Assembly: GCA_038501785.1 (NCBI GenBank)
Contig: JBAMJR010000072.1
Coordinates: 792,272-856,271 of the forward strand
Direction of reading: 5' to 3'
DNA: 64,000 bases
DNA from: Myoxocephalus aenaeus
Lineage: Eukaryota > Chordata > Actinopteri > Perciformes > Cottidae
In this document: one piece after another, positions 11,011 to 22,828 of the stretch
Numbering within the stretch: position 1 is the stretch's first letter
Layout of the letters: every line of letters begins with the position of its first letter
Program-made: the position numbers and the translations under genes
The notes under the pieces: model-generated
The model's input: the letters and a program-made list of their open reading frames with translations, nothing else
The model's database searches: none
What the model was told of the DNA's origin: nothing

Positions 11011-11106
11011 ACATCGGACATTGTGTCTCACCGAAAGACAGCAGCACTGAGAGGCCTGCCTATTGTTGTGTGGGACGACACAACAAAGTTTCTCCTGGAG
11101 TGTTTG
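11011..11106 (+). CDS. Fourth exon of the PB1/SAMD3-like gene, acceptor apparently lost
   Basis: Encodes TSDIVSHRKTAALRGLPIVV and WDDTTKFLLECL and ends in phase 0 before GTAAGT (11107). Homology suggests the exon begins at 11011, but the preceding bases are CCTAAA rather than an AG. Upstream AGs do not keep phase with the previous exon. The true start could differ from my estimate, or the acceptor has mutated. Confidence 0.6.
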
Positions 11107-11539
11107 GTAAGTAATAACAACTGTATGAAATATACTTAAGTAATATTGCTGAACCCCAAAAACCTGCCGGCGGGATTAAAAAGTATGTTTTCTTTAAACC
11201 ATCGCCAAAACTACACTGTTTATCCTAGCATGAAGCAATGAAAACGTAATTATTGTCAAATTTTCATAATTTTCACAGTCCTTGAACATCATGTGCAAGG
11301 AACGCTTCCGTTGGTAAAAGCAGCCAAAACGAAGCTTAAAACATTGTACTCTACATGTTTCATTTAAAATCTCGCCACAAATATAATGGTCGGTAGAATG
11401 GTACTAAAGTTAAAGTTAAAATGAGTAGATTAGCACTCAATCATGCATGTGTTGCTTTTCCCCAGGAGTAGTAATAGCTTGGTACGTGTTGGGGGCGGGA
11501 GGGCACTTCCGGTGGTGGGGGGGGGCTTCCTGTCTAGAA

Positions 11540-11556
11540 ACCGGAAGTGACGTCAT
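11540..11556 (+). promoter_or_regulatory. Composite ETS-CRE motif near the left end of the palindrome
   Basis: ACCGGAAGTGACGTCAT combines an ETS site (CCGGAAGT) with a full palindromic CRE (TGACGTCA). Additional CCGGAAGT-like sites lie within 300 bp. The grouping resembles promoter architecture, but function is inferred. Confidence 0.45.
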
Positions 11557-13560
11557 TTTCAACCGGAAGTCAAAGAAATGACCATAAAAACAGGAAGTAG
11601 GAGTGTTTTTAAAAATTAGCATATGTGGGGGAGGGTGTAAATGTAGCATTAGCATAGTGCGGTGTGTTTTAAAAATATGTAGCGCCATTTTATGACGGGA
11701 AAACAGTAACAGAGTCATTTCAACAGGAAACAACGTCATTTCAGCATGAAACAACATCATTTCATCCGGAAGTTGGAAGAAGAAGAAAATAAAATAAAAG
11801 ATAAGCAAGATATACAATATATATTCATACAAATAGAGGATACAAGTAAGCCGATATTCTGATATTTATAAAAAAAACTGATGCTAGTAAGCAGTGGTCT
11901 GACATTAATTAAACAACTATAGGGCTGTAAGTTAACCGATGGTATGATATCATACATACTATAGAGCTGTATGTTAGCCAGTGTTCTGATACTTATAAAA
12001 ATAAAAAATAAATGAGAATATAGTGACCTGATGTTCTGATATTCATACAAACCAAGGTTATAAGTCAGCAGATGTTTTGATAATTGTAGAGTTCTGTAGA
12101 ATTATACAAGTTTAGGTTATTTTGTCAAAATTTGACTTGTACATGTATATAATGATGTCTATGTGTACAATAATATACTTAAGATGGACTATTGTTTATC
12201 AGGTATGCATGGAATGAGCACAGAGGCACTAGTCTGCTGTGGGTCACATTCATTTGCACACAGTGATGAGGACTGAGGTTTTACAAAGGAACATATGGTT
12301 TTAAGATCAAAGGGGGGTGGACCACCTGTGGTCTGGTCTGGTCTGGGAGGGGACGGGGGGGGTGGGGATCTCCCTCCCAAAAAAAAAAGGGACAGGAGGA
12401 GGATTCGATTTGCATATGAACCAGCAAAGGTGAAGGGGGGGTTCTGTGGGAAGATGACATGGACTGTAATAAAATGATCAACCGTGGTAACATATAGAAC
12501 TGAATAAAAATTCCTTATAGGTAAAATGTTTGTTAGTAAAACATAGTCATAAAAATGGATGCCATGTAAGAGTAGGATTGTAAGCCGCAGTTTGGATATT
12601 TATACAAAAATCCATCTCTAAGTTAGACAGGCCGCTGACGTTTAATACAAACCAAGACTGTAAATTAGATGGTTTTCTGATATTAACACAGGTCATGGCT
12701 GTAAGGTAGCCAGTGTTCTGATATTAACACAGGCCATAGCTGTACGTTAGCAGCTGTTCTGATATTAAAACAAACCATGGCTATATGTTAGCTGGTGTTA
12801 TGATATTAACACCGACCATAGCGGGCTTTTTTTTTTTTTATGCTATCAAATAAGTTTTCATAAAATCCATGACTGAACCCATTTAATCAATGAACTTCCT
12901 TTCAAACCAGGTTTATTCCTAAAAAGAAACCAAGGATAATATTTTGTGTAGACCTAAAGTATACTTAACGAATAACTATATTAGTATAAACTATCAACAA
13001 ACCATGAACATGCTTATTAACTAGAGTAGTCTTCTTGTTTTATTATAATTGAATGATAGATACATATGTATATGTAACGAGCTCCAAGTATTTAAAGTTG
13101 AGACTTCTGAGGGGACAAAGGGGTCTGAAAGAGGACAGCAATAGTGCACAGAACCCTGTAAGGTATACAAAAGTTCCCCAGGACTTGAACTGAGACTACA
13201 GATGTTATGGTGTTATAAGTACACAGGGGGCTGACATTAATTAAAAGTAATTAAAAAAACTATAGGGCTGTAAGTTAGTCAGTGTTCTGATATCATACAA
13301 ACTATAGAGCTGTATGGTAGACAGCGTTCTGATACTTATACAAACTGAGAATATGGTTAGCTGGTGTTCTGATATTCATACAAACCGATGCTACAAGTAA
13401 CAGCAGGTCTGTTAGCCACAGTTCTGTCATTTTATACAACAATCCATCTCTAAGTTAAACAGTCCTCTGACGTTTAATACAAACCATGGCTATAAATTAG
13501 CTGGTGTTATGATATTAAAACAACCCATGGCAATAAGTTAACAGGTACTCTGATATTAAC

Positions 13561-13745
13561 ACAGACCATAGTTATATGTTAGCTGGTGTTCTGATGTTAA
13601 CTTAGGCCATAGCTATATGTTAGCCGGTGTTCTGATATTAACACAGGCCATAGCTATATGTTAGCTGGTGTTCTGATATTAACGTAGGCCATAGCTATAT
13701 GTTAGGCGGTGTTCTGATATTAACTTAGGCTATGGCTGTAGGCTA
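13561..13745. repeat. 41 bp minisatellite in the left arm
   Basis: The phrase GTTAGCTGGTGTTCTGATAT, then TAAC..AGGCCATAGCTATAT, repeats with a 41 bp period. Degenerate copies extend across 12620-12830 and 13230-13850. Mirror copies lie at about 18160-18770, 19170-19360, 19605-20020 and 20430-20640. Confidence 0.85.
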
Positions 13746-15035
13746 GCAGGGGGTTCTGATATGTATACTGACTATTGAGCTATAAATTAGCTAGTGTTCT
13801 GACATTCACACAAACCATGGCTATAAGTTAGAGGGTAGCTGTGATATTATATACGGAGATATAGTGCCAGCTTATGCAAATCTTTGAGGATAACCAATGG
13901 AGGAGCTGATGCTGTATGTAACTTTGTTCTGTTTCTTTCAACAGTTATGACTTCCAATCAGTTTTAATACAAACAGATGAACTGTACCAAGCTAGCATGC
14001 CTTTGGGACTATACCAATTCAAGTAGTCGTCTTGAAATTACTTATATGACCTATAACTTGTAATAATAATAACTACAACTTCATACAATTAAAAACAAAA
14101 TTATAATAATAAAAAATTAAAAAATTGTATGTGTATGAATGCAAATTTTATTAATTAAAATGTCTTACTTTTTGTGTGACGTAAGCACCCATTTAAGCGG
14201 TCAAGGAGTTCCAGCTGCTCAACGTCAGTAGGAACAAGCGTTATAAAAGGTAAAAATAATATGAATTCTAAACGCAAGCATTCAATGCTAAACTATTAAT
14301 TCAGCACACTATGATAGTCTGCTTACCTATGTTATTTGTATAGTTTGGAGCATCAGCACAAATTAATTTAGAATTAAGGACATTAAAAACATATTAACAT
14401 ATGTTTTAATAGTGGTCTACTTTACAACAACTACACACTATTTAGCATTAGTAACGCATGAATAAACACATCATTCATCAATCATAAAGCATTGTTCCAA
14501 CCTGAACACTTATTAGTAACTCATTAGGATGCAATTCATAAACACATTAATAAATGTTTAATTCTTGATTAATAAGCTTGGCTATTATTGTGTTATGACT
14601 GGGTTGTCATACTTTATAATATAAAATGTACAAAAATAATATTAATTATAAACCCAAGCATTCAATACTAAACTATTAATTTAACACACTATTATAATCA
14701 GCTAAACTATGCTATTTGTACAGTTTGGAACATCGGCACAAATTAATTTAGAATTAAGGATATCAAAAACATACTAACATATTTTGAATATGGAGTGGTC
14801 TACTTTATAACAACTACACACTATATAGCATTAGTAAAGCATGAATAAACACTTAATTCACCATTCATAAAGAGTTGTTCCAACATAAACACTTATTAAT
14901 AACTCATTAGGACGCAATTGATAAACACATTAATACATGTTTAATTCTTGATTAATAAGCTTGACTATTATGGGTGTCATGATTGGGTTTTCATACTTTA
15001 TAAATTATGGATCCCCCCCAGATGTAAATTAAGCA

Positions 15036-15039
<4 letters not shown>

Positions 15040-15120
<81 letters not shown>

Positions 15121-15150
15121 TACATACATACATACATATATATATATATA
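15040..15150. repeat. (TA)n microsatellite, left of the palindrome loop
   Basis: Almost pure TA with a few TACA interruptions at its right end. It mirrors the tract at 15383-15452. Confidence 0.95.
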
Positions 15151-15381
15151 GTGCAAACCAATGTAGTAATATATATTGCTAACACATTATTAAGGACTTA
15201 TAGACGATGCAAATGTGCTTCATAAAAGTGTTTTAATACTGCAATGAGCCTGTGACCTCATCTAAAGTGAAGACTATCTATGTTTTACAACGCATTAATA
15301 AGCGATATTGAAAGGCCAGCAGTGCCTCATTAGGAGGGATATGGAGAGTTGGGATGCTCTCCCACTAGATTCCAGTTCAAA

Positions 15382-15384
<3 letters not shown>
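15151..15384. other. Loop (spacer) of the giant palindrome
   Basis: About 234 bp with no inverted partner, lying between two (TA)n tracts. I recognise no gene or motif in it. Confidence 0.7.

Positions 15385-15452
<68 letters not shown>
15383..15452. repeat. (TA)n microsatellite, right of the palindrome loop
   Basis: A pure TA run that pairs with the tract at 15040-15150. Together they could seed cruciform extrusion. Confidence 0.95.
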
Positions 15453-15456
<4 letters not shown>

Positions 15457-16259
15457 TGCTTAATTTACATCTGGGGGGGATCCATAATTTATAAAGTATG
15501 AAAACCCAATCATGACACCCATAATAGTCAAGCTTATTAATCAAGAATTAAACATGTATTAATGTGTTTATCAATTGCGTCCTAATGAGTTATTAATAAG
15601 TGTTTATGTTGGAACAACTCTTTATGAATGGTGAATTAAGTGTTTATTCATGCTTTACTAATGCTATATAGTGTGTAGTTGTTATAAAGTAGACCACTCC
15701 ATATTCAAAATATGTTAGTATGTTTTTGATATCCTTAATTCTAAATTAATTTGTGCCGATGTTCCAAACTGTACAAATAGCATAGTTTAGCTGATTATAA
15801 TAGTGTGTTAAATTAATAGTTTAGTATTGAATGCTTGGGTTTATAATTAATATTATTTTTGTACATTTTATATTATAAAGTATGACAACCCAGTCATAAC
15901 ACAATAATAGCCAAGCTTATTAATCAAGAATTAAACATTTATTAATGTGTTTATGAATTGCATCCTAATGAGTTACTAATAAGTGTTCAGGTTGGAACAA
16001 TGCTTTATGATTGATGAATGATGTGTTTATTCATGCGTTACTAATGCTAAATAGTGTGTAGTTGTTGTAAAGTAGACCACTATTAAAAAATATGTTAATA
16101 TGTTTTTAATATCCTTAATTCTAAATTAATTTGTGCTGATGCTCCAAACTATACAAATAACATAGGTAAGCAGACTATCATAGTGTGCTGAATTAATAGT
16201 TTAGCATTGAATGCTTGCGTTTAGAATTCATATTATTTTTACCTTTTATAATGCTTGTT

Positions 16260-17755
16260 CCTACTGACTGTGAGCAACTGAAACTCCGTGACCGTGGATG
16301 TTGGGGGATGGAATAGGTCAAATGGGGTCCGTAAATGTCATGTAAGGTGTGTTCATATCGCACTTCTTTGAGTCAGTGCAGAAATATTATTATTGCATTG
16401 CTTAATTTGTGTGTCACGAACACATCAGTGCTTCAAAATAAAAAATAAAAAATGCAATATATATATATATTTTTTTTTTTTTTTATATATCCTTAATTCT
16501 AAATACCTTTTACAAAGTTGTCCTGATGCTCCATACTATACAAAACACATAGTAAGCTGTCTATCATAGTGGGCTGTATGTTTAGTATTGACTGCTCGCG
16601 TTTGAAATGCATATTATTTTGTACATTTTATATTATAAAGTATGATAACCCAATCATGACCCACATAATAGTCAAGCTTATTAATCAAGAATTAAACATT
16701 TATAACTGTGTTTATGAATTGCATACTAATGAGTTACTAATAAGTGTTCAGGTTGGAACAATGCTTTATGAATGATGAATTACGTGTTTATTCATGCTTT
16801 ACTAATGCTCAATAGTGCGTAATTGTTATATAGTAGACCACTCCATATTAAAAAAAAAAAATGTGTTAATATGTTTTTAATATCCTTAATTCTAAATTAA
16901 TTTGTGCTGATGCTCCAAACTATACACATAGCCTGTTTTTAATATCCTTAATTCTAAATTAATTTGTGCCGATGTTCCAAACTGTACAAATAGCATAGTT
17001 TAGCTGATTATAATAGTGTGTTAAATTAATAGTTTAGTATTGAATGCTTGGGTTTATAATTAATATTATTTTTGTACATTTTATATTATAAAGTATGACA
17101 ACCCAGTCATAACACAATAATAGTCAAGCTTATTAATCAGGAATTAATGTTTATTCATGCGTTACTAATGCTAAATAGTGTGTAGTTGTTGTAAAGTAGA
17201 CCACTATTAAAAAAAATAAATGTTAATATGTTTTTAATATCCTTAATTCTAAATTAATTTGTGCTGATGCTCCAAACTATACAAATAACATAGTTAGGTG
17301 GACTATCATAGTGTGCTGAATTAATAGTTTAGTATTGAATGCTTGCGTTTAGAATTCATACTATTTTTACCTTTTATAACACTTGTTCCTACTGACTGTG
17401 AGCAACTGAAACTCCGTGACCGCTGATGTTGGGGTATGGAATAGGTCAAATGGGGACCGTAAAATGTCAGTAATGGTGTGTTCGTATCGCACTTCTTTGA
17501 GTCAGTGCAGAAATATTATCATTGCATTGCTTAATTTGTGTGTCACGAAAACATCAGTGCTTCAAAAAGACCAAAAACATACTATTCATTTTTTTATTTT
17601 TTATATCCATAATTCTAAATACATTTTACAAAGTTGTACTGATGCTCCATACTATACAAAACACATAGTAAGCTAACTATCATACTGTGCTGTATTAATA
17701 GTTTAGTATTGAATGCTTGCGTTTATAATTCATATTATTTTTACCTTTCATAACG
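16260..17755. repeat. Extra ~370 bp tandem units in the right arm only
   Basis: The phrase TTGTTCCTACTGAC occurs near 16256, 17384 and 17758, and TCCTTAATTCTAAAT recurs near 16488, 16883, 16946 and 17238. The left arm has no counterpart for this block. Confidence 0.75.
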
Positions 17756-18344
17756 CATGTTCCTACTGACGTTGAGCAGCTGGAACTCCTTGACCGCTTA
17801 AATGGGTGCTTACGTCACACAAAAAGTAAGACATTTTAATTAATCAAATTTGCATTCATACACATACAATTTTTTAATTTTTTATTATTATAATTTTTTT
17901 TTTAATTGTATGAAGTTGTAGTTATTATTATTACAAGTTATAGGTCATATAAGTAATTTCAAGATGACTACTTGAATTGGTATAGTTCCAAAGGCATGCT
18001 AGCTTGGTACAGTTCATCTGTTTGTATTAAAACTGATTGGAAGTCATAACTGTTGAAAGAAACAGAACAAAGTTACATACAGCATCAGCTCCTCCATTGG
18101 TTATCCTCAAAGATTTGCATAAGCTGGCACTATATCTCCGTATATAATATCACAGCTACCCTCTAACTTATAGCCATGGTTTGTGTGAATGTCAGAACAC
18201 TAGCTAATTTATAGCTCAATAGTCAGTATACATATCAGAACCCCTTGCTAGCCTACAGCCATAGCCTAAGTTAATATCAGAACACCTACTAACATATAGC
18301 TATGGCCTACGTTAATATCAGAACACCAGCTAACATATAGCTAT

Positions 18345-20865
18345 GGCCTGTGTTAATATCAGAACACCGGCTAACATATAGCTATGGCCTAAGTTAACAT
18401 CAGAACACCAGCTAACATATAACTATGGTCTGTGTTAATATCAGAGTACCTGCTAACTTATTGCCATGGGTTGTTTTAATATCATAACACCAGCTAATTT
18501 ATAGCCATGGTTTGTATTAAACGTCAGAGGACTGTTTAACTTAGAGATGGATTGTTGTATAAAATGACAGAACTGTGGCTAACAGACCTGCTGTTACTTG
18601 TAGCATCGGTTTGTATGAATATCAGAACACCAGCTAACCATATTCTCAGTTTGTATAAGTATCAGAACGCTGTCTACCATACAGCTCTATAGTTTGTATG
18701 ATATCAGAACACTGACTAACTTACAGCCCTATAGTTTTTTTAATTACTTTTAATTAATGTCAGCCCCCTGTGTACTTATAACACCATAACATCTGTAGTC
18801 TCAGTTCAAGTCCTGGGGAACTTTTGTATACCTTACAGGGTTATGTGCACTATTGCTGTCCTCTTTCAGACCCTTTTGTCCCCTCAGAAGTCTCAACTTT
18901 AAATACTTGGAGCTCGTTACATATACATATGTATCTATCATTCAATTATAATAAAACAAGAAGACTACTCTAGTTAATAAGCATGTTCATGGTTTGTTGA
19001 TAGTTTATACTAATATAGTTATTCGTTAAGTATACTTTAGGTCTACACAAAATATTATCCTTGGTTTCTTTTTAGGAATAAACCTGGTTTGAAAGGAAGT
19101 TCATTGATTAAATGGGTTCAGTCATGGATTTTATGAAAACTTATTTGATAGCATAAAAAAAAAAGCCCTCTATGGTCGGTGTTAATATCATAACACCAGC
19201 TAACATATAGCCATGGTTTGTTTTAATATCAGAACAGCTGCTAACGTACAGCTATGGCCTGTGTTAATATCAGAACACTGGCTACCTTACAGCCATGACC
19301 TGTGTTAATATCAGAAAACCATCTAATTTACAGTCTTGGTTTGTATTAAACGTCAGCGGCCTGTCTAACTTAGAGATGGATTTTTGTATAAATATCCAAA
19401 CTGCGGCTTATAAGCATACTCTTACATGGCATCCGTTTTTATGACTATGTTTTACTAACAAACATTTTACCTAGAAGGAATTTTTATTCAGTTCTATATG
19501 TTACAACTGTTGATCATTTTATTACAGTCCACGTCATCTTCCCACAGAACCCCCCCTTCACCTTTGCTGATTCATATGCAAATCAAATCCTCCTCCTCCT
19601 CCTTGGCCTAAGTTAATATCAGAACCCCTGCTAACTTACAGCCATGGCCTAAGTTAATATCAGAACACCAGCTAACATATAACTATGGTCTGTGTTAATA
19701 TCAGAACACCTGCTAACTTATTGCCATGGGTTGTTTTAATATCATAACACCAGCTAGTTTATAGCCATGGTTTGTATTAAACATCAGAGGACTGTTTAAC
19801 TTATAGATGGATTGTTGTATAAAATGACAGAACTGTGGCTAAGACACCTGCTGTTACTTGTAGCATCGGTTTGTATGAATATCAGAACACCAGCTAACCA
19901 TATTCTCAGTTTGTATAAGTATCAGAACACTGTCTACCATACAGCTCTATAGTTTGTATGATATCAGAACACTGACTAACTTACAGCCCTATAGTTTTTT
20001 TAATTACTTTTAATTAATGTCAGCCCCCTGTGTACTTATAACACCATAACATCTGTAGTCTCAGTTCAAGTCCTGGGGAACTTTTGTATACCTTACAGGG
20101 TTCTGTGCACTATTGCTGTCCTCTTTCAGACCCCTTTGTCCCCTCAGAAGTCTCAACTTTAAATACTTGGAGCTCGTTACATATACATATGTATCTATCA
20201 TTCAATTATAATAAAACAAGAAGACTACTCTAGTTAATAAGCATGTTCATGGTTTGTTGATAGTTTATACTAATATAGTTATTCGTTAAGTATACTTTAG
20301 GTCTACACAAAATATTATCCTTGGTTTCTTTTTAGGAATAAACCTGGTTTGAAAGGAAGTTCATTGATTAAATGGGTTCAGTCATGGATTTTATGAAAAC
20401 TTATTTGATAGCATAAAAAAAAGAAAAAAGCCCGCTATGGTCGGTGTTAATATCATAACACCAGCTAACATATAGCCATGGTATGTTTTAATATCAGAAC
20501 AGCTGCTAACGTACAGCTATGGCCTGTGTTAATATCAGAACACTGGCTACCTTACAGCCATGACCTGTGTTAATATCAGAAAACCATCTAATTTACAGTC
20601 TTGGTTTGTATTAAACGTCAGCGGCCTGTCTAACTTAGAGATGGATTTTTGTATAAATATCCAAACTGCGGCTTACAATCCTACTCTTACATGGCATCCA
20701 TTTTTATGACTATGTTTTACTAACAAACATTTTACCTAGAAGGAATTTTTATTCAGTTCTATATGTTACCACGGTTGATCATTTTATTACAGTCCATGTC
20801 ATCTTCCCACAGAACCCCCCCTTCACCTTTGCTGGTTCATATGCAAATCGAATCCTCCTCCTGTC
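18345..20865. repeat. 1.26 kb tandem duplication in the right arm
   Basis: Copies at about 18345-19604 and 19605-20865 match at a constant 1260 bp offset (for example 18781 and 20041, 18961 and 20221). The offset grows to 1265 near the end through small indels. Confidence 0.9.
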
Positions 20866-21669
20866 CCTTTTTTTTTTTGGGAGGGAGATCCCCACCCCCC
20901 GTCCCCTCCCAGACCAGACCAGACCACAGGTGGTCCACCCCCCTTTGATCTTAAAACCATATGTTCCTTTGTGTGCAAATGAATGTGACCCACAGCAGAC
21001 TAGTGCCTCTGTGCTCATTCCATGCATACCTGATAAACAATAGTCCATCTTAAGTATATTATTGTACACATAGACATCATTATATACATGTACAAGTCAA
21101 ATTTTGACAAAATAACCTAAACTTGTATAATTCTACAGAACTCTACAATTATCAAAACATCTGCTGACTTATAACCTTGGTTTGTATGAATATCAGAACA
21201 TCAGGTCACTATATTCTCATTTATTTTTTATTTTTATAAGTATCAGAACACTGGCTAACATACAGCTCTATAGTATGTATGATATCATACCATCGGTTAA
21301 CTTACAGCCCTATAGTTGTTTAATTAATGTCAGACCACTGCTTACTAGCATCAGTTTTTTTATAAATATCAGAATATCGGCTTACTTGTATCCTCTATTT
21401 GTATGAATATATATTGTATATCTTGCTTATCTTTTATTTTCTTCTTCTTCCAACTTCCGGATGAAATGATGTTGTTTCATGCTGAAATGACGTTGTTTCC
21501 TGTTGAAATGACTCTGTTACTGTTTTCCCGTCATAAAATGGCGCTACATATTTTTAAAACACACCGCACTATGCTAATGCTACATTTACACCCTCCCCCA
21601 CATATGCTAATTTTTAAAAACACTCCTACTTCCTGTTTTTATGGTAATTTCTTTGACTTCCGGTTGAAA

Positions 21670-21685
21670 ATGACGTCACTTCCGG
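21670..21685 (-). promoter_or_regulatory. Composite ETS-CRE motif near the right end of the palindrome
   Basis: Mirror copy of the motif at 11540-11556, about 80 bp upstream of the terminal exon's splice site. Confidence 0.45.
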
Positions 21686-21766
21686 TTTCTAGACAGGAAG
21701 GCCCCCCCCCCACCACCGGAAGTGCCCTCCCGCCCCCAACACGTACCAAGCTATTACTACTCCCAG

Positions 21767-22069
21767 GACACTGACAATGAAGAACGAGTGCTCAGAGGTG
21801 TGTCTGTTGCCAGCCTCACCGTCGTTGAAGATGATGGCGCACCAAATGTGCGAGATGTAGCGGTGGTGTTGGAAGGGACCATTGTGCTTCGTGACCTACC
21901 AGACCTCTCTACTGCCTTTGGGTACCTCTTTGGCCTACTGTATGCCATGAACATTGACTATCCAAAGGAGATGAGGTACACCTTTGAAGCCATTCAAACA
22001 ATCTTTTTCGAGCTTGGCTCTCGATACTCACAGCGTATACGTTCCCTGAAAACAAAGCTTTTGCTCTGA
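21767..22069 (+). CDS. Terminal exon of the PB1/SAMD3-like gene
   Basis: Starts right after CCAG (21763-21766) and encodes DTDNEERVLRGVSV, VVLEGTIVLRDLPDL, AFGYLFGLLYAMNIDYPKEM and a C-terminus ending KTKLLL, stop 22067-22069; 100 codons without a lesion. It joins the exon ending at 11106 in phase 0, as expected in relatives (LLECL-DTDNEE). The acceptor it now uses lies at the right edge of the inserted palindrome. Confidence 0.8.
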   Translation, partial: DTDNEERVLRGVSVASLTVVEDDGAPNVRDVAVVLEGTIVLRDLPDLSTAFGYLFGLLYAMNIDYPKEMRYTFEAIQTIFFELGSRYSQRIRSLKTKLLL

Positions 22070-22169
22070 ATATTTATAGGGAAGCCAGACGGGACCTAAA
22101 GCTTTTTTTCTTCTTTTTCTGTTTTAGTGCATTGTTAGTTCTTATGTTTAAGCATGTTTGCCTCTGGAA

Positions 22170-22263
<94 letters not shown>

Positions 22264-22376
22264 CTGTGTGTGTGTGACTGTGTGACTGTGTGTGTGACTG
22301 TGTGTGTGTGTGTGTGACTGTGTGTGTGTGACTGTGTGTGTGTGTGTATATATATATAGATGTATGTGTGTATATG

Positions 22377-22445
<69 letters not shown>

Positions 22446-22828
22446 ACCCGTATATCTGTATGTCTTTGCATTTCATTGTAGATGCATTTCATTCTATGCT
22501 AGTAGATCAGTCTATTATTGCCACGGTAGGTTTAGTTTTCTTTCACAAGATTTGTGTCAGTTGCCAGTTCACATGAGGTGCTGATATATGACTGTTTGAA
22601 ATGTTGTACATGTTTTTGTTTATTGTATTCCCTATTCATGTTTGCTACTATCTTATATAGAATTCCAATGTTTAACTTTTAACTGGGCTAGTTTATTGTG
22701 GTTAATGCTCATGGAACAATTTACTATGTTGAAGTTGTTGAGGCGACACAGCTGTTGATTTCTGTGATGCGTAACTCCAGACTGACCTAATTGTACTTTT
22801 CCTGTTCAAAACCTGTTTACCAGGGTGA
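22070..22828 (+). other. Probable 3' untranslated region of the PB1/SAMD3-like gene
   Basis: Lies between the stop at 22069 and the AATAAA at 22829. It holds the long TG/TA microsatellite and otherwise non-repetitive AT-rich sequence. No other gene is seen. Confidence 0.6.
22172..22442. repeat. (TG)n followed by (TA)n microsatellite
   Basis: TG dinucleotides run from 22172 to about 22347 with GACTG interruptions after 22260. A (TA)n tract follows from about 22380 to 22442. Open frames rich in His-Thr or Tyr-Ile here are products of the repeat. Confidence 0.97.

Larger units (their letters stand above)
11466..15150 (+). repeat. Left arm of the giant inverted repeat
   Basis: Pairs in inverse with four right-arm blocks. 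11466-12840 pairs with about 20430-21762. 12840-13230 pairs with 20000-20430 and also with 18750-19170. 13230-14220 pairs with 17790-18770. 14220-15150 pairs with 15385-16260. It ends in a (TA)n run at 15040-15150. It contains no gene. Confidence 0.8.
11466..21762. mobile_element. 10.3 kb giant palindromic (foldback-like) element in the last intron
   Basis: The ends are inverted copies: GAGTAGTAATAGCTTGG at 11466 and its reverse complement ending at 21762. CCAG flanks both sides (11462-11465 and 21763-21766). Because the end bases are ambiguous, the duplication could be 4 to 6 bp, up to CCCAGG. The left arm runs 11466-15150 and the right arm 15385-21762, around a 234 bp spacer. Arms are nearly identical over long stretches, with small indels such as 22 bp extra near 12263-12284. 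It has no open frame that looks like a transposase. It was probably mobilised by enzymes from elsewhere or is a foldback-type element; the superfamily is unknown to me. Confidence 0.8.
15385..21762 (-). repeat. Right arm of the giant inverted repeat, expanded
   Basis: This arm is about 2.7 kb longer than the left. Two expansions explain the difference: roughly 1.5 kb of extra ~370 bp units at 16260-17755, and a 1.26 kb tandem duplication at 18345-20865. Confidence 0.8.
8836..22069 (+). pseudogene. PB1/SAMD3-like gene carried by the EnSpm element (5 putative exons)
   Basis: The exons read in order: a candidate ATG (8836-8838) directly before a GTATGT donor; 9086-10085; 10517-10675; 11011-11106; and 21767-22069 with the stop. 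The product has an N-terminal PB1-like domain and then the conserved blocks of fish proteins annotated as sterile alpha motif domain-containing protein 3-like: a GSIKGYDGWKTSIKYKLGNY block, an RRK-rich basic stretch, ALRGLPIVVW and GLLYAMNIDYPKE. It starts 12 bp after the transposase stop and lies within the same transposon, so it may be the element's second protein (inference). Lesions are a seven-T run at 10068-10074 that shifts frame, and no AG at the expected acceptor before 11011. The last intron holds the 10.3 kb palindrome. Small errors in homopolymers could be assembly artefacts, so it may still be functional. Confidence 0.65.

Noticed and set aside
12189..12493. Proline- or glycine-rich open frames in the palindrome arm (mirrored at 20763-21069)
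   Set aside because: They come from a G-rich tract present in both arms, lack family features and are not kept in one phase between the arms.
22135..22584. Open frames over the TG/TA microsatellite
   Set aside because: Pure dipeptide repeats in both strands; microsatellite artefact.
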